Source: Pseudomonas poae
GTDB taxonomy: Bacteria; Pseudomonadota; Gammaproteobacteria; Pseudomonadales; Pseudomonadaceae
Length of the DNA stretch: 64,000 bases
Assembly (NCBI RefSeq): GCF_001439785.1
Contig: NZ_JYLI01000004.1
Location: 1 to 64,000 of the forward strand
Reading direction: 5' to 3'
Shown: positions 46,055 to 55,275 of the stretch, piece by piece
Layout of the letters: each line of letters begins with the position of its first letter
Position numbering within the stretch: the first letter of the stretch is position 1
Made by a program: the position numbers and the translations under genes
Notes under the pieces: generated by a model
Database searches by the model: none
Told to the model about the DNA's origin: nothing
The model's input: the letters and a program-made list of their open reading frames with translations, nothing else

Positions 46055-47509
46055 ATGAAATTAATCGTAAAAGTCTTCCCCGAAATCACCATCAAGAGCC
46101 GACCGGTACGGATGCGCTTCATCCGTCAGTTGGCCAAGAATATCCGCGCCGTGCTCCGTGATCTGGACCCGGCCGTGGTGGTGAATGGTGTGTGGGACAA
46201 CCTCGAGCTGGAAACCCGCCTGACCGACGCCAAAGCCCTGAAGGACATGACCGAGCGCCTGAGCTGCATGCCGGGCATCGCGCATTTCCTGCAAGTGGAC
46301 GAGTACCCGCTGGGTGACTTCGATGACATCACCGAGAAGTGCAAGCTGCACTTCGGTAATGAGCTTGAAGGCAAGATTTTTTCGGTACGCTGCAAGCGTG
46401 CCGGCAAGCACCCGTTCAGCTCCATGGATGTGGAGAAATACGTCGGCAGCAAGCTGCGTCGCGAGTGCGGCGCCGCCGGAATTTCCCTCAAAGCGCCGCA
46501 AATTGAAGTGCGCATGGAAATTCGCGACCAACGGTTGTTTGTGATCCACAGCCAGCACAACAGCATCGGCGGCTACCCGCTGGGCGCCCTGGAACAGACC
46601 CTGGTATTGATGTCCGGCGGTTTCGATTCCACAGTGGCGGCCTATCAGATCATGCGCCGTGGCCTGATGAGCCACTTCTGCTTCTTTAACCTGGGCGGGC
46701 GTGCACACGAATTGGGCGTGATGGAAGTCGCGCACTTTATCTGGAAGAAGTACGGCAGCTCCCAGCGCGTGCTGTTTGTGAGCGTGCCGTTCGAGGAAGT
46801 ACTGGGCGAAATTCTCGCTAAAGTCGATAACAGTCATATGGGCGTGGTTTTGAAGCGTATGATGTTGCGCGCTGCGTCCCGCATTGCCGATCAATTGCAG
46901 ATCGACGCGCTGGTGACCGGCGAGGCGATCTCCCAGGTGGCCAGCCAGACGCTGCCCAACCTGTCGCTGATCGACTGCGTGACCGAGAAGCTGGTGTTGC
47001 GCCCGCTGATCGCCAGTCACAAGCAGGACATTATCGATCTGGCCGAAGAAATCGGTACCGCCGATTTTGCCAGGCATATGCCGGAATACTGCGGGGTCAT
47101 CTCGGTGAACCCCAAGACCCACGCCAAGCGCAACCGCGTGGAGTACGAAGAACAACAGTTTGATATGGCGGTTCTGGAGCGTGCGCTCGAGAACGCCAAG
47201 CTGGTCCCGATCGATCGTGTGATCGACGAGTTGGGCCAGGATGTGCAGATCGAAGAAGTCAGCGAAGCCCTGGCCGGTCAGATCGTCGTCGACATCCGTC
47301 ACCCGGATGCTGCCGAGGATGAGCCGCTGGAAATCGCCGGCATCGACGTACAAACGCTGCCGTTCTATGCATTGAACGCGCGTTTCAAGGAACTGGATAA
47401 CAGCCGTCAGTACCTGCTGTATTGCGACAAAGGCGTGATGAGTCGCCTGCATGCCCACCATTTGCTCAGTGAGGGGCATGCCAATGTGCGCGTTTATCGA
47501 CCGAGCTAA
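46055..47509 (+). CDS. thiI: ThiI, tRNA 4-thiouridine synthase with rhodanese domain
   Basis: The 484-residue enzyme has a ferredoxin-like/THUMP region at about 1-165 ([18 protein letters not shown]), a PP-loop ATPase with SGGFDST near residue 187, and a C-terminal rhodanese domain with its persulfide Cys in [11 protein letters not shown]. The rhodanese extension marks the long, enteric-type ThiI active in tRNA U8 thiolation and thiazole synthesis. The ATG at 46055 matches the family start. Confidence 0.97.
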   Translation: MKLIVKVFPEITIKSRPVRMRFIRQLAKNIRAVLRDLDPAVVVNGVWDNLELETRLTDAKALKDMTERLSCMPGIAHFLQVDEYPLGDFDDITEKCKLHFGNELEGKIFSVRCKRAGKHPFSSMDVEKYVGSKLRRECGAAGISLKAPQIEVRMEIRDQRLFVIHSQHNSIGGYPLGALEQTLVLMSGGFDSTVAAYQIMRRGLMSHFCFFNLGGRAHELGVMEVAHFIWKKYGSSQRVLFVSVPFEEVLGEILAKVDNSHMGVVLKRMMLRAASRIADQLQIDALVTGEAISQVASQTLPNLSLIDCVTEKLVLRPLIASHKQDIIDLAEEIGTADFARHMPEYCGVISVNPKTHAKRNRVEYEEQQFDMAVLERALENAKLVPIDRVIDELGQDVQIEEVSEALAGQIVVDIRHPDAAEDEPLEIAGIDVQTLPFYALNARFKELDNSRQYLLYCDKGVMSRLHAHHLLSEGHANVRVYRPS

Positions 47510-47648
47510 GAGCCCGGGGCTGTTTGCCTGTGGCCTGCGTCACCGGCCCCCCGACTCTGCCGTCAAGCTGTAACGGCAAGGCCTGACTCTACTGTTAATC
47601 GCTGCCACGACCTGTCAGCACACCGAATCCTCTGATCGAGATACACAA

Positions 47649-49469
47649 GTGATCGAAAATCTACGTAACATCGCCATCATTGCTCACGTTGACCACGGTA
47701 AAACCACCCTGGTAGACAAACTCCTGCGTCAATCCGGCACCCTGGAGCGCAACGAGCTCAACGACGAGCGCGTGATGGACTCCAACGACCAGGAAAAAGA
47801 GCGCGGTATTACCATCCTGGCGAAAAACACCGCCATCAACTGGAACGGCTACCACATCAACATCGTGGACACCCCGGGCCACGCCGACTTCGGCGGCGAA
47901 GTGGAACGCGTGATGTCGATGGTTGACTCCGTGCTGCTGCTGGTTGACGCTCAAGACGGTCCTATGCCGCAAACCCGTTTCGTGACCAAGAAGGCCTTCG
48001 AAGCCGGCCTGCGTCCGATCGTGTGCATCAACAAGGTTGACCGTCCAGGCGCGCGTCCGGATTGGGTTCTGGACCAGATCTTCGACCTGTTCGACAACCT
48101 GGGTGCCACCGAAGAACAGCTGGACTTCCAAGTCATCTACGCCTCGGCCCTGAACGGTATTGCTGGTCTTGACCACACCGACATGGCTGAAGACATGACC
48201 CCGCTGTACCAGTCGATCGTCGACAACGTACCCGCGCCGAAAGTTGACCGTGAAGGCGCGTTCCAGATGCAGATCTCTGCACTGGACTACAACAGCTTCC
48301 TGGGTGTTATCGGCGTTGGCCGTATCGCTCGCGGCAGCGTCAAGCCGAACACCCCGGTTGTGGCTATCGGCGCCGACGGCAAAAAGCGTAACGGTCGTAT
48401 CCTGAAGCTGATGGGTCACCACGGTCTGCACCGCGTAGACGTTGAAGAAGCTTTCGCCGGCGACATCGTCTGCGTGAGCGGTATGGACTCGCTGTTCATT
48501 TCCGACACCCTGTGCCAGCCGGACACCGTCGAGGCGATGAAGCCTCTGACCGTTGACGAGCCAACCGTTTCGATGACCTTCCAGGTGAACGACTCGCCTT
48601 TCTGCGGCAAGGAAGGCAAGTTCGTGACCTCCCGTAACATCAAGGAGCGTCTGGACAAAGAGCTGCTGTACAACGTTGCACTGCGCGTTGAAGAAGGCGA
48701 CTCGGCTGACAAGTTCAAAGTCTCCGGCCGTGGTGAGCTGCACCTCTCGGTACTGATCGAAACCATGCGTCGCGAAGGCTTCGAAATGGGCGTGGGTCGT
48801 CCGGAAGTGATCATCCGTCAGGTTGACGGCGTGAAGCAGGAACCTTTCGAAAACGTCACCATCGACACCCCGGAAGAATCCCAGGGCAAGGTCATGGAAG
48901 AGATGGGCCTGCGTAAGGGCGACCTGACCAACATGGTGCCGGATGGCAAGGGCCGTGTACGTCTGGAATACAACATCCCTGCGCGTGGTCTGATCGGTTT
49001 CCGTAACCAGTTCCTGACCCTGACCAACGGTGCTGGCATCCTGACCTCGATCTTCGATCGCTACGACACCATGAAGTCCGGCGACATGTCCGGCCGTCAG
49101 AACGGTGTACTGGTATCGGTAGAAACCGGCAAGGCGCTGACCTACTCGCTGGAAACCCTCCAGGCGCGTGGCAAGCTGTTCGTTGAACACGGTCAAGAGA
49201 TCTACAACGGTCAGATCGTTGGTCTGAACAGCCGTGACAACGACATGGGCGTCAACCCAACCAAAGGCAAGAAGCTCGACAACATGCGTGCTTCGGGTAA
49301 AGACGAAACCATCGCTCTGGTCCCACCTGTTCGCTTCACCCTGGAACAGGCCCTGGAATTCATCCAGGACGACGAGCTGTGCGAAGTCACGCCTAAGTCG
49401 ATCCGTCTGCGTAAGAAGATCCTGGACGAAGGCGAGCGTACCCGCGCTGCCAAGAAATCCAAGAACTGA
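47649..49469 (+). CDS. typA: TypA/BipA, ribosome-associated GTPase
   Basis: This 606-residue translational GTPase has G1 [10 protein letters not shown], the ERGITI switch, G3 [12 protein letters not shown]4 NKVD, then EF-G-like domains and a BipA-specific C-terminus. It begins with GTG. It assists 50S assembly and growth under cold or stress conditions. Confidence 0.98.
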   Translation: MIENLRNIAIIAHVDHGKTTLVDKLLRQSGTLERNELNDERVMDSNDQEKERGITILAKNTAINWNGYHINIVDTPGHADFGGEVERVMSMVDSVLLLVDAQDGPMPQTRFVTKKAFEAGLRPIVCINKVDRPGARPDWVLDQIFDLFDNLGATEEQLDFQVIYASALNGIAGLDHTDMAEDMTPLYQSIVDNVPAPKVDREGAFQMQISALDYNSFLGVIGVGRIARGSVKPNTPVVAIGADGKKRNGRILKLMGHHGLHRVDVEEAFAGDIVCVSGMDSLFISDTLCQPDTVEAMKPLTVDEPTVSMTFQVNDSPFCGKEGKFVTSRNIKERLDKELLYNVALRVEEGDSADKFKVSGRGELHLSVLIETMRREGFEMGVGRPEVIIRQVDGVKQEPFENVTIDTPEESQGKVMEEMGLRKGDLTNMVPDGKGRVRLEYNIPARGLIGFRNQFLTLTNGAGILTSIFDRYDTMKSGDMSGRQNGVLVSVETGKALTYSLETLQARGKLFVEHGQEIYNGQIVGLNSRDNDMGVNPTKGKKLDNMRASGKDETIALVPPVRFTLEQALEFIQDDELCEVTPKSIRLRKKILDEGERTRAAKKSKN

Positions 49470-49490
49470 GTTAACTCAGGCTGAATAAAA

Positions 49491-49523
49491 ACGCCCCCGG
49501 TCGAAAGGCCGGGGGCGTTTTTT
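49491..49523. terminator. Terminator of typA
   Basis: ACGCCCCCGG (49491-49500) pairs with CCGGGGGCGT (49509-49518), followed by a T-run. Confidence 0.95.
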
Positions 49524-49653
49524 TATGCCTGCATTTTGTGCTGGGCTGTTGTGATGATCAGGCTTGTTGTGGGCAGCAGGCCAATGAGATGGTCACTCCC
49601 AACACCCTGTGAAAGCTTAGCCCTGGCCGGGTGTGGGAGTGACCATAGATTGT

Positions 49654-49788
49654 TGTGGCGAGCGGGCTTGCCCCGCGTTGGGCTGCGAAGCGGCCCTAAA
49701 ACCTGGCGCCGCGGTTTGTCTGGGAGAATGCGGCGGCCTTATTGGGGGCTGCTGCGCAGCCCAACGCAGGACAAGCCTGCTCGCCACA
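49654..49788. repeat. 135-bp REPIN-like element, copy 2
   Basis: This shares with 40479-40614 the terminal inverted repeats (TGTGGCGAGCGGGCTTG and CAAGCCTGCTCGCCACA) and the subterminal blocks GCGTTGGGCTGCGAAGC and GGGGCTGCTGCGCAGCCC, while the middle differs. It fills most of the gene-free stretch 49524-49854; the remainder shows nothing convincing. Confidence 0.8.
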
Positions 49789-49854
49789 GGGAATCTGCGC
49801 TTAACTGAATGGCATTGGGGCAAGCCCGCAGGACACAGGGAATCGGCTTTTGGA

Positions 49855-50289
49855 TCAGAACTTGTCGAGGGTCTTGAAATTAGTCTCGCGCACCACTTCT
49901 TTCGGCTTATACGCGCAATACCCTGGCCGCGGCCCGATTTTCGGGTGGTTGCGGCAGGTATCCGGGCGCTTGTCATAAATAGTGCAGAAGCGCGTCTTAC
50001 GATCCAGGTACAGGCAATCGTTGTTGCTCATGCGTTGCAGGGTGAAGATTTCCGATTTGGAATTGAAGCGCTCCACGATGCCTTCCTTCTGCAACCGCTT
50101 GGCGATGTTCTTCGGCGGGTCACCGCGCTCGAATTCGTCGACGATGCCAATGCGGATCAGGTCCTTGATCTTCACCTCCACCGGCAGCGTGCAGCAGCTG
50201 GACACGCAGCCGCCGCACATGTGGGCGGAATATTTCTGCCAGGTCTCTAGACGGTCGAGTTCCGCGGCGGCGATCAGTTGAGGCTTCAT
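49855..50289 (-). CDS. YkgJ family cysteine-cluster protein
   Basis: In this 144-residue protein, conserved Cys motifs MCGGCVSSCC, NNDCLYLD, TRFCTIYDKRPDTC and GYCAY fit the Fe/Zn-chelating CxxCxxxCC family. It probably binds a metal or cluster; the role is unknown. It is divergent from glgP. Confidence 0.9.
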   Translation of the reverse strand: MKPQLIAAAELDRLETWQKYSAHMCGGCVSSCCTLPVEVKIKDLIRIGIVDEFERGDPPKNIAKRLQKEGIVERFNSKSEIFTLQRMSNNDCLYLDRKTRFCTIYDKRPDTCRNHPKIGPRPGYCAYKPKEVVRETNFKTLDKF

Positions 50290-50466
50290 CAGGGTTCCAG
50301 GGTGGGGCGGTAGCAGGGCGCGCGATCATACCGGGATTGGTGGTTTTTTGAACAATATTTTGCGGGTTTCGGCCAAAAGGCACGCCTGGGCCAAAAGCGG
50401 GCACGGCGCCTGCATCAAATTCACCAAACGGTGAATGAGTTAAAAAACTGACGAACCGCAGCCGCT

Positions 50467-50483
50467 ACCGTCTGTCAGACGGT
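50467..50483. promoter_or_regulatory. 17-bp palindrome upstream of glgP
   Basis: ACCGTCTG-T-CAGACGGT is a perfect odd palindrome 45 bp before the glgP start in the spacer shared with the YkgJ-type gene. It resembles an operator; no known regulator site is recognised. Confidence 0.4.
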
Positions 50484-50527
50484 CTAGGCTCTAGCAACTC
50501 CTTCTATCTCGCCCGAGGTCGCAATTG

Positions 50528-52978
50528 ATGTCTCAGGAACCACTTGCACGAGAAGCAGAGGTAGCCGCATTTCGCGATGCCGTCTTGACCAAACTCACCT
50601 ATGCGGTGGGCAAGGACCCGGATCACGCCTTCGACCACGACTGGTTCGAAGCCATTGCCCTGGCCGCCCGCGACCAGATGGTCGAACACTGGATGGACCA
50701 CACCCGGCGTATCTACCGCAAAGGTCAGAAGCGGGTGTATTACCTCTCTCTGGAATTTCTTATCGGCCGCTTGCTCTACGACAGCCTGAGCAACCTGGGC
50801 GTGCTGGAGATCGCGCGGGACGCACTGGCTGAGCTGGGCGTCGACCTTGAGCGCATTCGTCTGCTGGAGCCCGATGCGGCGCTCGGCAACGGTGGCCTTG
50901 GGCGTCTGGCCGCGTGCTTCATGGAAAGCATGTCCACCCTCGGCATTGCCGGGCACGGTTACGGCATCCGCTACGAGCACGGCTTGTTCCGCCAGGCGAT
51001 TGTCGATGGCTGGCAACAGGAGCAGACCGAACGCTGGCTGGATTTCGGCAACCCGTGGGAATTCGAGCGGGCCGAAGTGATTTACCCGATCGGTTTTGGC
51101 GGTAGCGTCGAAACCCTGCCGGATGCGTCCGGCAAAATGATCCAGGTGTGGACGCCGGGCGAAACCGTACGCGCGGTGGCCTACGACACGCCGGTGGTCG
51201 GCTGGCGCGGCGCCAGCGTCAACACCCTGCGCCTGTGGCGTGCGCGCGCCGTGGAGGACTTGCACCTGGAGCGCTTCAACGCCGGTGACCACCTGGGCGC
51301 CGTCGCCGAAGTGGCCCGCGCCGAAAGTATCTCCCGCGTACTTTACCCGGCCGACAGCACCGAAGCCGGGCAAGAGCTGCGCCTGCGCCAGGAGTACTTC
51401 TTCGTCTCCGCCTCCTTGCAGGATCTGCTGCGCCGTCACAAGAACATGCACGGCTCGGTACTGAGCCTGGGCGAGCACGCGGCGATCCAGCTCAATGACA
51501 CTCACCCGTCCATTGCCGTGGCCGAGCTGATGCGTCAACTGGTGGACCTGCACGACATTCCCTGGGAAGCCGCGTGGGACGTGACCGTCGAAACGCTTTC
51601 CTACACCAACCACACCTTGTTGCCCGAAGCCCTGGAAACCTGGCCGGTCGGTTTGATGGAACGCATGCTGCCCCGCCACATGCAGATCATCTACCTGATC
51701 AACGCCCAGCACATCGACTCGCTGCGCGCCAAAGGCATCCACGACTTCGACGTGCTGCGTGCCGTTTCGCTGATCGAAGAAGACAATGGCCGACGCGTGC
51801 GCATGGGTAACCTGGCGTTCCTCGGTTCCCACAGCGTCAACGGCGTGTCCGGCCTGCACACCCAGTTGATGCGCAGCACCGTGTTCAGCGAACTGCACAA
51901 GCTCTACCCGGAGCGCATCAACAACAAAACCAACGGCATCACCTTCCGCCGCTGGCTGTACCAGGCCAACCCCAAGCTCACGCAGATGCTGGTGGACGCG
52001 CTGGGGCCGGACATTCTCGACACCATGGAAACCCGCCTGACGGAGCTTGAAACCTTCGCCGAGAAACAGGCCTTCCGCAAAGCCTTCGCCGATCAGCGCC
52101 TGCACAGCAAGCGTGCGCTGGCCGAGATTATCCATGAGCGCCTGGGCATTTCGGTCAACCCGGCGGCGATGTTCGATGTACAGGTCAAGCGTATCCACGA
52201 GTACAAGCGCCAACTGCTGAACCTGCTGCACACCGTGGCGCTGTACCAGGCGATCCGTGCCGAGCCGGGCACTGACTGGGTGCCACGGGTGAAGATCTTC
52301 GCCGGCAAGGCGGCGGCGAGTTATCACCAGGCCAAGCTGATCATCAAGCTCACCAACGACATTGCGCGCACCGTGAACAACGACCCGACCGTCCGCGGTC
52401 TGCTCAAGGTGGTGTTCCTGCCCAACTACAACGTAAGCCTGGCGGAAAGCATCATCCCGGCGGCGGACTTGTCGGAGCAGATTTCCACCGCAGGCTTCGA
52501 GGCCTCGGGCACCAGTAACATGAAGTTCGGCCTCAACGGCGCGCTCACCATCGGCACCATGGACGGCGCGAACGTGGAGATGCACGAGCAGGTCGGTGCC
52601 GAGCACATGTTCATCTTCGGCCTCAGCGCGCAACAGGTGGAAGCCCGCAAGCACGCCGGTGAGTTCAGTGCCGGGCCGGACATCGCTGCGTCCCATCGCC
52701 TCAACGATGTGCTGCAGGCGATTCGCGGCGGGGTGTTCTCGCCGGATGATCCGGGCCGCTACGTGGGCCTGATCGACGGGCTGATCGACTACGACCGCTT
52801 CCTGGTGTGCGCCGACTTCGATTCCTACTGGGACGCCCAGGCACGGGTCGAAGCGCATTGGCACGACTCCAAGGCGTGGTGGCGTTCGGCGGTGCTCAAC
52901 ACTGCGCGCATGGGGTGGTTCTCGTCCGACCGGACAATTCGCGAGTACGCGACCGAGATCTGGAAGGCCCTGGACTGA
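50528..52978 (+). CDS. glgP: Glycogen/maltodextrin phosphorylase
   Basis: The 816-residue enzyme has the phosphorylase fold signatures GLGRLAACFMES, LNDTHPSIAV, the PLP-site segment EASGTSNMKF with the Schiff-base Lys, and GTMDGANVEM. It releases glucose-1-phosphate from alpha-glucans. The ATG at 50528 is preferred to a TTG directly before it. No other glg gene is in the window. Confidence 0.96.
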   Translation: MSQEPLAREAEVAAFRDAVLTKLTYAVGKDPDHAFDHDWFEAIALAARDQMVEHWMDHTRRIYRKGQKRVYYLSLEFLIGRLLYDSLSNLGVLEIARDALAELGVDLERIRLLEPDAALGNGGLGRLAACFMESMSTLGIAGHGYGIRYEHGLFRQAIVDGWQQEQTERWLDFGNPWEFERAEVIYPIGFGGSVETLPDASGKMIQVWTPGETVRAVAYDTPVVGWRGASVNTLRLWRARAVEDLHLERFNAGDHLGAVAEVARAESISRVLYPADSTEAGQELRLRQEYFFVSASLQDLLRRHKNMHGSVLSLGEHAAIQLNDTHPSIAVAELMRQLVDLHDIPWEAAWDVTVETLSYTNHTLLPEALETWPVGLMERMLPRHMQIIYLINAQHIDSLRAKGIHDFDVLRAVSLIEEDNGRRVRMGNLAFLGSHSVNGVSGLHTQLMRSTVFSELHKLYPERINNKTNGITFRRWLYQANPKLTQMLVDALGPDILDTMETRLTELETFAEKQAFRKAFADQRLHSKRALAEIIHERLGISVNPAAMFDVQVKRIHEYKRQLLNLLHTVALYQAIRAEPGTDWVPRVKIFAGKAAASYHQAKLIIKLTNDIARTVNNDPTVRGLLKVVFLPNYNVSLAESIIPAADLSEQISTAGFEASGTSNMKFGLNGALTIGTMDGANVEMHEQVGAEHMFIFGLSAQQVEARKHAGEFSAGPDIAASHRLNDVLQAIRGGVFSPDDPGRYVGLIDGLIDYDRFLVCADFDSYWDAQARVEAHWHDSKAWWRSAVLNTARMGWFSSDRTIREYATEIWKALD

Positions 52979-52981
52979 CCT

Positions 52982-53009
52982 TGCAGGAGCGAGCTTGCTC
53001 GCTCCTGCA
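52982..53009. terminator. REP-like hairpin after glgP
   Basis: A perfect 13-bp inverted repeat TGCAGGAGCGAGC / GCTCGCTCCTGCA with a 2-nt loop. It belongs to the GAGCTTGCTC class of P. fluorescens REPs and has no T-run. Confidence 0.8.
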
Positions 53010-53042
53010 GCACGGTGCTGCTTTGCGTGAACTCTATTGGCG

Positions 53043-53068
53043 TTAAATCCTCTGATGAGAGGATTTAA
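53043..53068. promoter_or_regulatory. 11-bp inverted repeat at the fbp promoter
   Basis: TTAAATCCTCT and AGAGGATTTAA form a perfect dyad with a 4-nt centre. It overlaps the -35 region of the best fbp promoter candidate (-10 TAAACT at 53083-53088), so it may be an operator. Confidence 0.5.
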
Positions 53069-53125
53069 GCCCCGACTCGCGCTAAACTGCGCGGGTTTTC
53101 AGCCCCCCATTGTCCGGAGCCTTAC

Positions 53126-54136
53126 ATGTCCCGCGTTACCTTGAGTCGCTATTTGATCGAGCAGACCCGCAGCAATAACACGCCTGCCGATCTGCGCTTC
53201 CTTATCGAAGTGGTGGCGCGTGCCTGCAAGGAAATCAGCCACGCCGTGTCCAAAGGCGCATTGGGCGGTGTCCTGGGCAGCATGGGCACTGAAAACGTGC
53301 AGGGCGAAGTGCAGAAGAAGCTCGACGTGATCTCCAACGAGATCCTGCTCGAAGCCAACGAATGGGGCGGTCACCTGGCCGGCATGGCGTCCGAGGAAAT
53401 GGACAATGCCTACCAGATCCCGGGCAAATACCCGAAGGGCGCCTACCTGCTGGTATTCGACCCATTGGACGGCTCGTCCAACATCGACATCAACGCACCG
53501 GTCGGCACCATCTTCTCGGTATTGCGTTGCCCTAACGAATACCTGAGCCAGAACGAAGCGCTGAACGAAAAGGCTTTCCTGCAGCCAGGCACCGAGCAGG
53601 TTGCCGCCGGCTACGCGATCTACGGCCCACAGACCATGCTGGTGCTCACCTTGGGCGACGGCGTAAAAGGCTTCACCCTGGACCGCGAAATGGGCAGCTT
53701 CGTACTCACCCACGAAGACATCACCATTCCTGCATCCACTCAGGAATTCGCGATCAACATGTCCAACCAGCGTCACTGGGAAGAACCGGTGACCCGCTAT
53801 GTTGGCGAGCTGATGGCCGGCGAAGAAGGCCCGTTGAAGAAAAACTTCAACATGCGCTGGGTGGCTGCGATGGTGGCCGACGTGCACCGTATCCTCACCC
53901 GTGGCGGCCTGTTCATGTATCCGCGCGACAGCCGCGAGCCTTCCAAGCCGGGCAAGCTGCGCCTGATGTACGAAGCCAACCCGATGTCGTTCCTGGTCGA
54001 GCAGGCCGGCGGTGCGTCCACCGACGGCCACCAGCGCATCCTCGACATTCAGCCTGAAGGCCTGCACCAGCGTGTGGCGGTGTTTTTGGGTTCGAAGGAA
54101 GAAGTTGAGCGTGTGACGGCGTATCACAAGAAGTAA
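53126..54136 (+). CDS. fbp: Fructose-1,6-bisphosphatase class I
   Basis: In this 336-residue enzyme the metal-binding signature [24 protein letters not shown] core is present, with AANEWGGH-type N-terminal sequence and [20 protein letters not shown] near the end. It hydrolyses fructose-1,6-bisphosphate in gluconeogenesis, required because Pseudomonas lacks phosphofructokinase. Confidence 0.97.
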   Translation: MSRVTLSRYLIEQTRSNNTPADLRFLIEVVARACKEISHAVSKGALGGVLGSMGTENVQGEVQKKLDVISNEILLEANEWGGHLAGMASEEMDNAYQIPGKYPKGAYLLVFDPLDGSSNIDINAPVGTIFSVLRCPNEYLSQNEALNEKAFLQPGTEQVAAGYAIYGPQTMLVLTLGDGVKGFTLDREMGSFVLTHEDITIPASTQEFAINMSNQRHWEEPVTRYVGELMAGEEGPLKKNFNMRWVAAMVADVHRILTRGGLFMYPRDSREPSKPGKLRLMYEANPMSFLVEQAGGASTDGHQRILDIQPEGLHQRVAVFLGSKEEVERVTAYHKK

Positions 54137-54187
54137 GCACGGGCGATAAGCAATCCGCCATGTTGTGAGGCGGATCACCCTTGAAGA

Positions 54188-54226
54188 AGCCCCGAAACGT
54201 TTCAGCGTTTTCGGGGCTTTTTTTGT
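54188..54226 (+). terminator. Terminator of fbp
   Basis: AGCCCCGAAA (54188-54197) pairs with TTTCGGGGCT (54209-54218), followed by TTTTTTTGTTTTT. Confidence 0.93.
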
Positions 54227-54313
54227 TTTTGCGTGTCGGGAACCAGACCCCCCTTTTCCCTTCTAAGCTTCTGGCAGACACCCATGCTGCTTCGTCCCTC
54301 CAGGAGTTTATCC

Positions 54314-54568
54314 ATGTCGTTACGTCGTCTCGCCTTGCTGACTTTTTGCGTGCTGCTCGCCGCTTGCAGCAAGGTCAATCAAGAGAATTTCGCGAAGTTG
54401 TCGGCCGGGATGCCCAAGGCCGAGGTGGAGTCGCTGCTGGGTAAGCCAACTGACTGTTCCGGCGCACTGGGTATGTCCAGCTGCACCTGGGGCGATAAGA
54501 ACAGCTTTATCAGCGTTCAATATGCCGGTGACAAGGTTGTGTTGTTTTCCGGGCAAGGCCTGAAGTAA
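54314..54568 (+). CDS. Small outer-membrane-type lipoprotein
   Basis: The 84-residue protein has a lipoprotein signal MSLRRLALLTFCVLLAAC with a lipobox LAAC, then LSAGMPKAEVESLLGKPTDC, a pattern seen in BamE/SmpA-like small lipoproteins, and two Cys. AGGAG lies 8 nt before the ATG. It precedes blc by 30 bp and is likely co-transcribed. Function unknown. Confidence 0.85.
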   Translation: MSLRRLALLTFCVLLAACSKVNQENFAKLSAGMPKAEVESLLGKPTDCSGALGMSSCTWGDKNSFISVQYAGDKVVLFSGQGLK

Positions 54569-54598
54569 ACCGGGGCGCAAGCCTGCGGGAGAAGAAGA

Positions 54599-55168
54599 AT
54601 GATGCGTTTTGTTTTGTTTCTTTGCGCCAGCCTGTTTTTGGCGGGCTGCGCCAGCCATTCTGGCGATGATCTGCAACCCAAGACGGCGAACAACGTCAAT
54701 CTCAAGCGCTACCAGGGCACCTGGTACGAGCTGGCCCGATTGCCGATGTACTTCCAGCGCAACTGCGCCCAGTCGGAAGCCCGCTACAGCCTGCTGCCGG
54801 ATGGCGACATGTCGGTGTTCAACCGCTGCCTGACCACCGAGTGGAAGTGGGAAGAAGCCAAGGGCACCGCCACACCGCAAGTGCCGGGCAAGACCGACAA
54901 GCTCTGGGTGGAATTCAATAACTGGTTCACCGCGCTGCTGCCGGGCGTTGCCAAGGGCGACTATTGGGTGCTGTACGTCAGCGATGACTACAAGACCGCT
55001 ATCGTCGGCAGTCCGAGCCGTCGTTACATGTGGATCCTGTCGCGTACACCAACGGTGAGCGCCGACACCCGTGAGGACCTGCTCAGCAGGGCGCGGCAAC
55101 AGGGCTATGACACCACGCGTCTGATCTTCCGCACCTCGGACAAGCAGATGGCCAAGACCTCTCAATAA
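54599..55168 (+). CDS. blc: Blc, bacterial lipocalin (outer-membrane lipoprotein)
   Basis: The 189-residue protein has a lipobox LAGC and then the lipocalin motifs RYQGTWYELARLPMYFQR, GDYWVLYVSDDYKTAIVGSP and YMWILSRTP. It binds fatty acids or lysophospholipids at the outer membrane and is often stress-induced. Two adjacent ATGs (54599, 54602) follow GGGAG. Confidence 0.95.
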   Translation: MMRFVLFLCASLFLAGCASHSGDDLQPKTANNVNLKRYQGTWYELARLPMYFQRNCAQSEARYSLLPDGDMSVFNRCLTTEWKWEEAKGTATPQVPGKTDKLWVEFNNWFTALLPGVAKGDYWVLYVSDDYKTAIVGSPSRRYMWILSRTPTVSADTREDLLSRARQQGYDTTRLIFRTSDKQMAKTSQ

Positions 55169-55183
55169 CACCCCTGAACCCAA

Positions 55184-55271
55184 TGTGGGAGGGGGCTTGC
55201 TCCCGATAGCAGTGCGTCAGTCGCTTATTCATGACTGACACGCCGCCATCGGGAGCAAGCCCCCTCCCACA
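55184..55271. repeat. REPIN between blc and hutF
   Basis: TGTGGGAGGGGGCTTGCTCC and GGAGCAAGCCCCCTCCCACA are near-perfect inverted arms around a spacer with GTCAGTC and GACTGAC. It separates the convergent genes. Confidence 0.92.
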
Positions 55272-55275
55272 TTTT

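Noticed and set aside
49536..49808. 90-codon frame in the typA/YkgJ spacer
   Set aside because: Its sequence is the REPIN-like element itself; it lacks a ribosome-binding site and a recognisable product.
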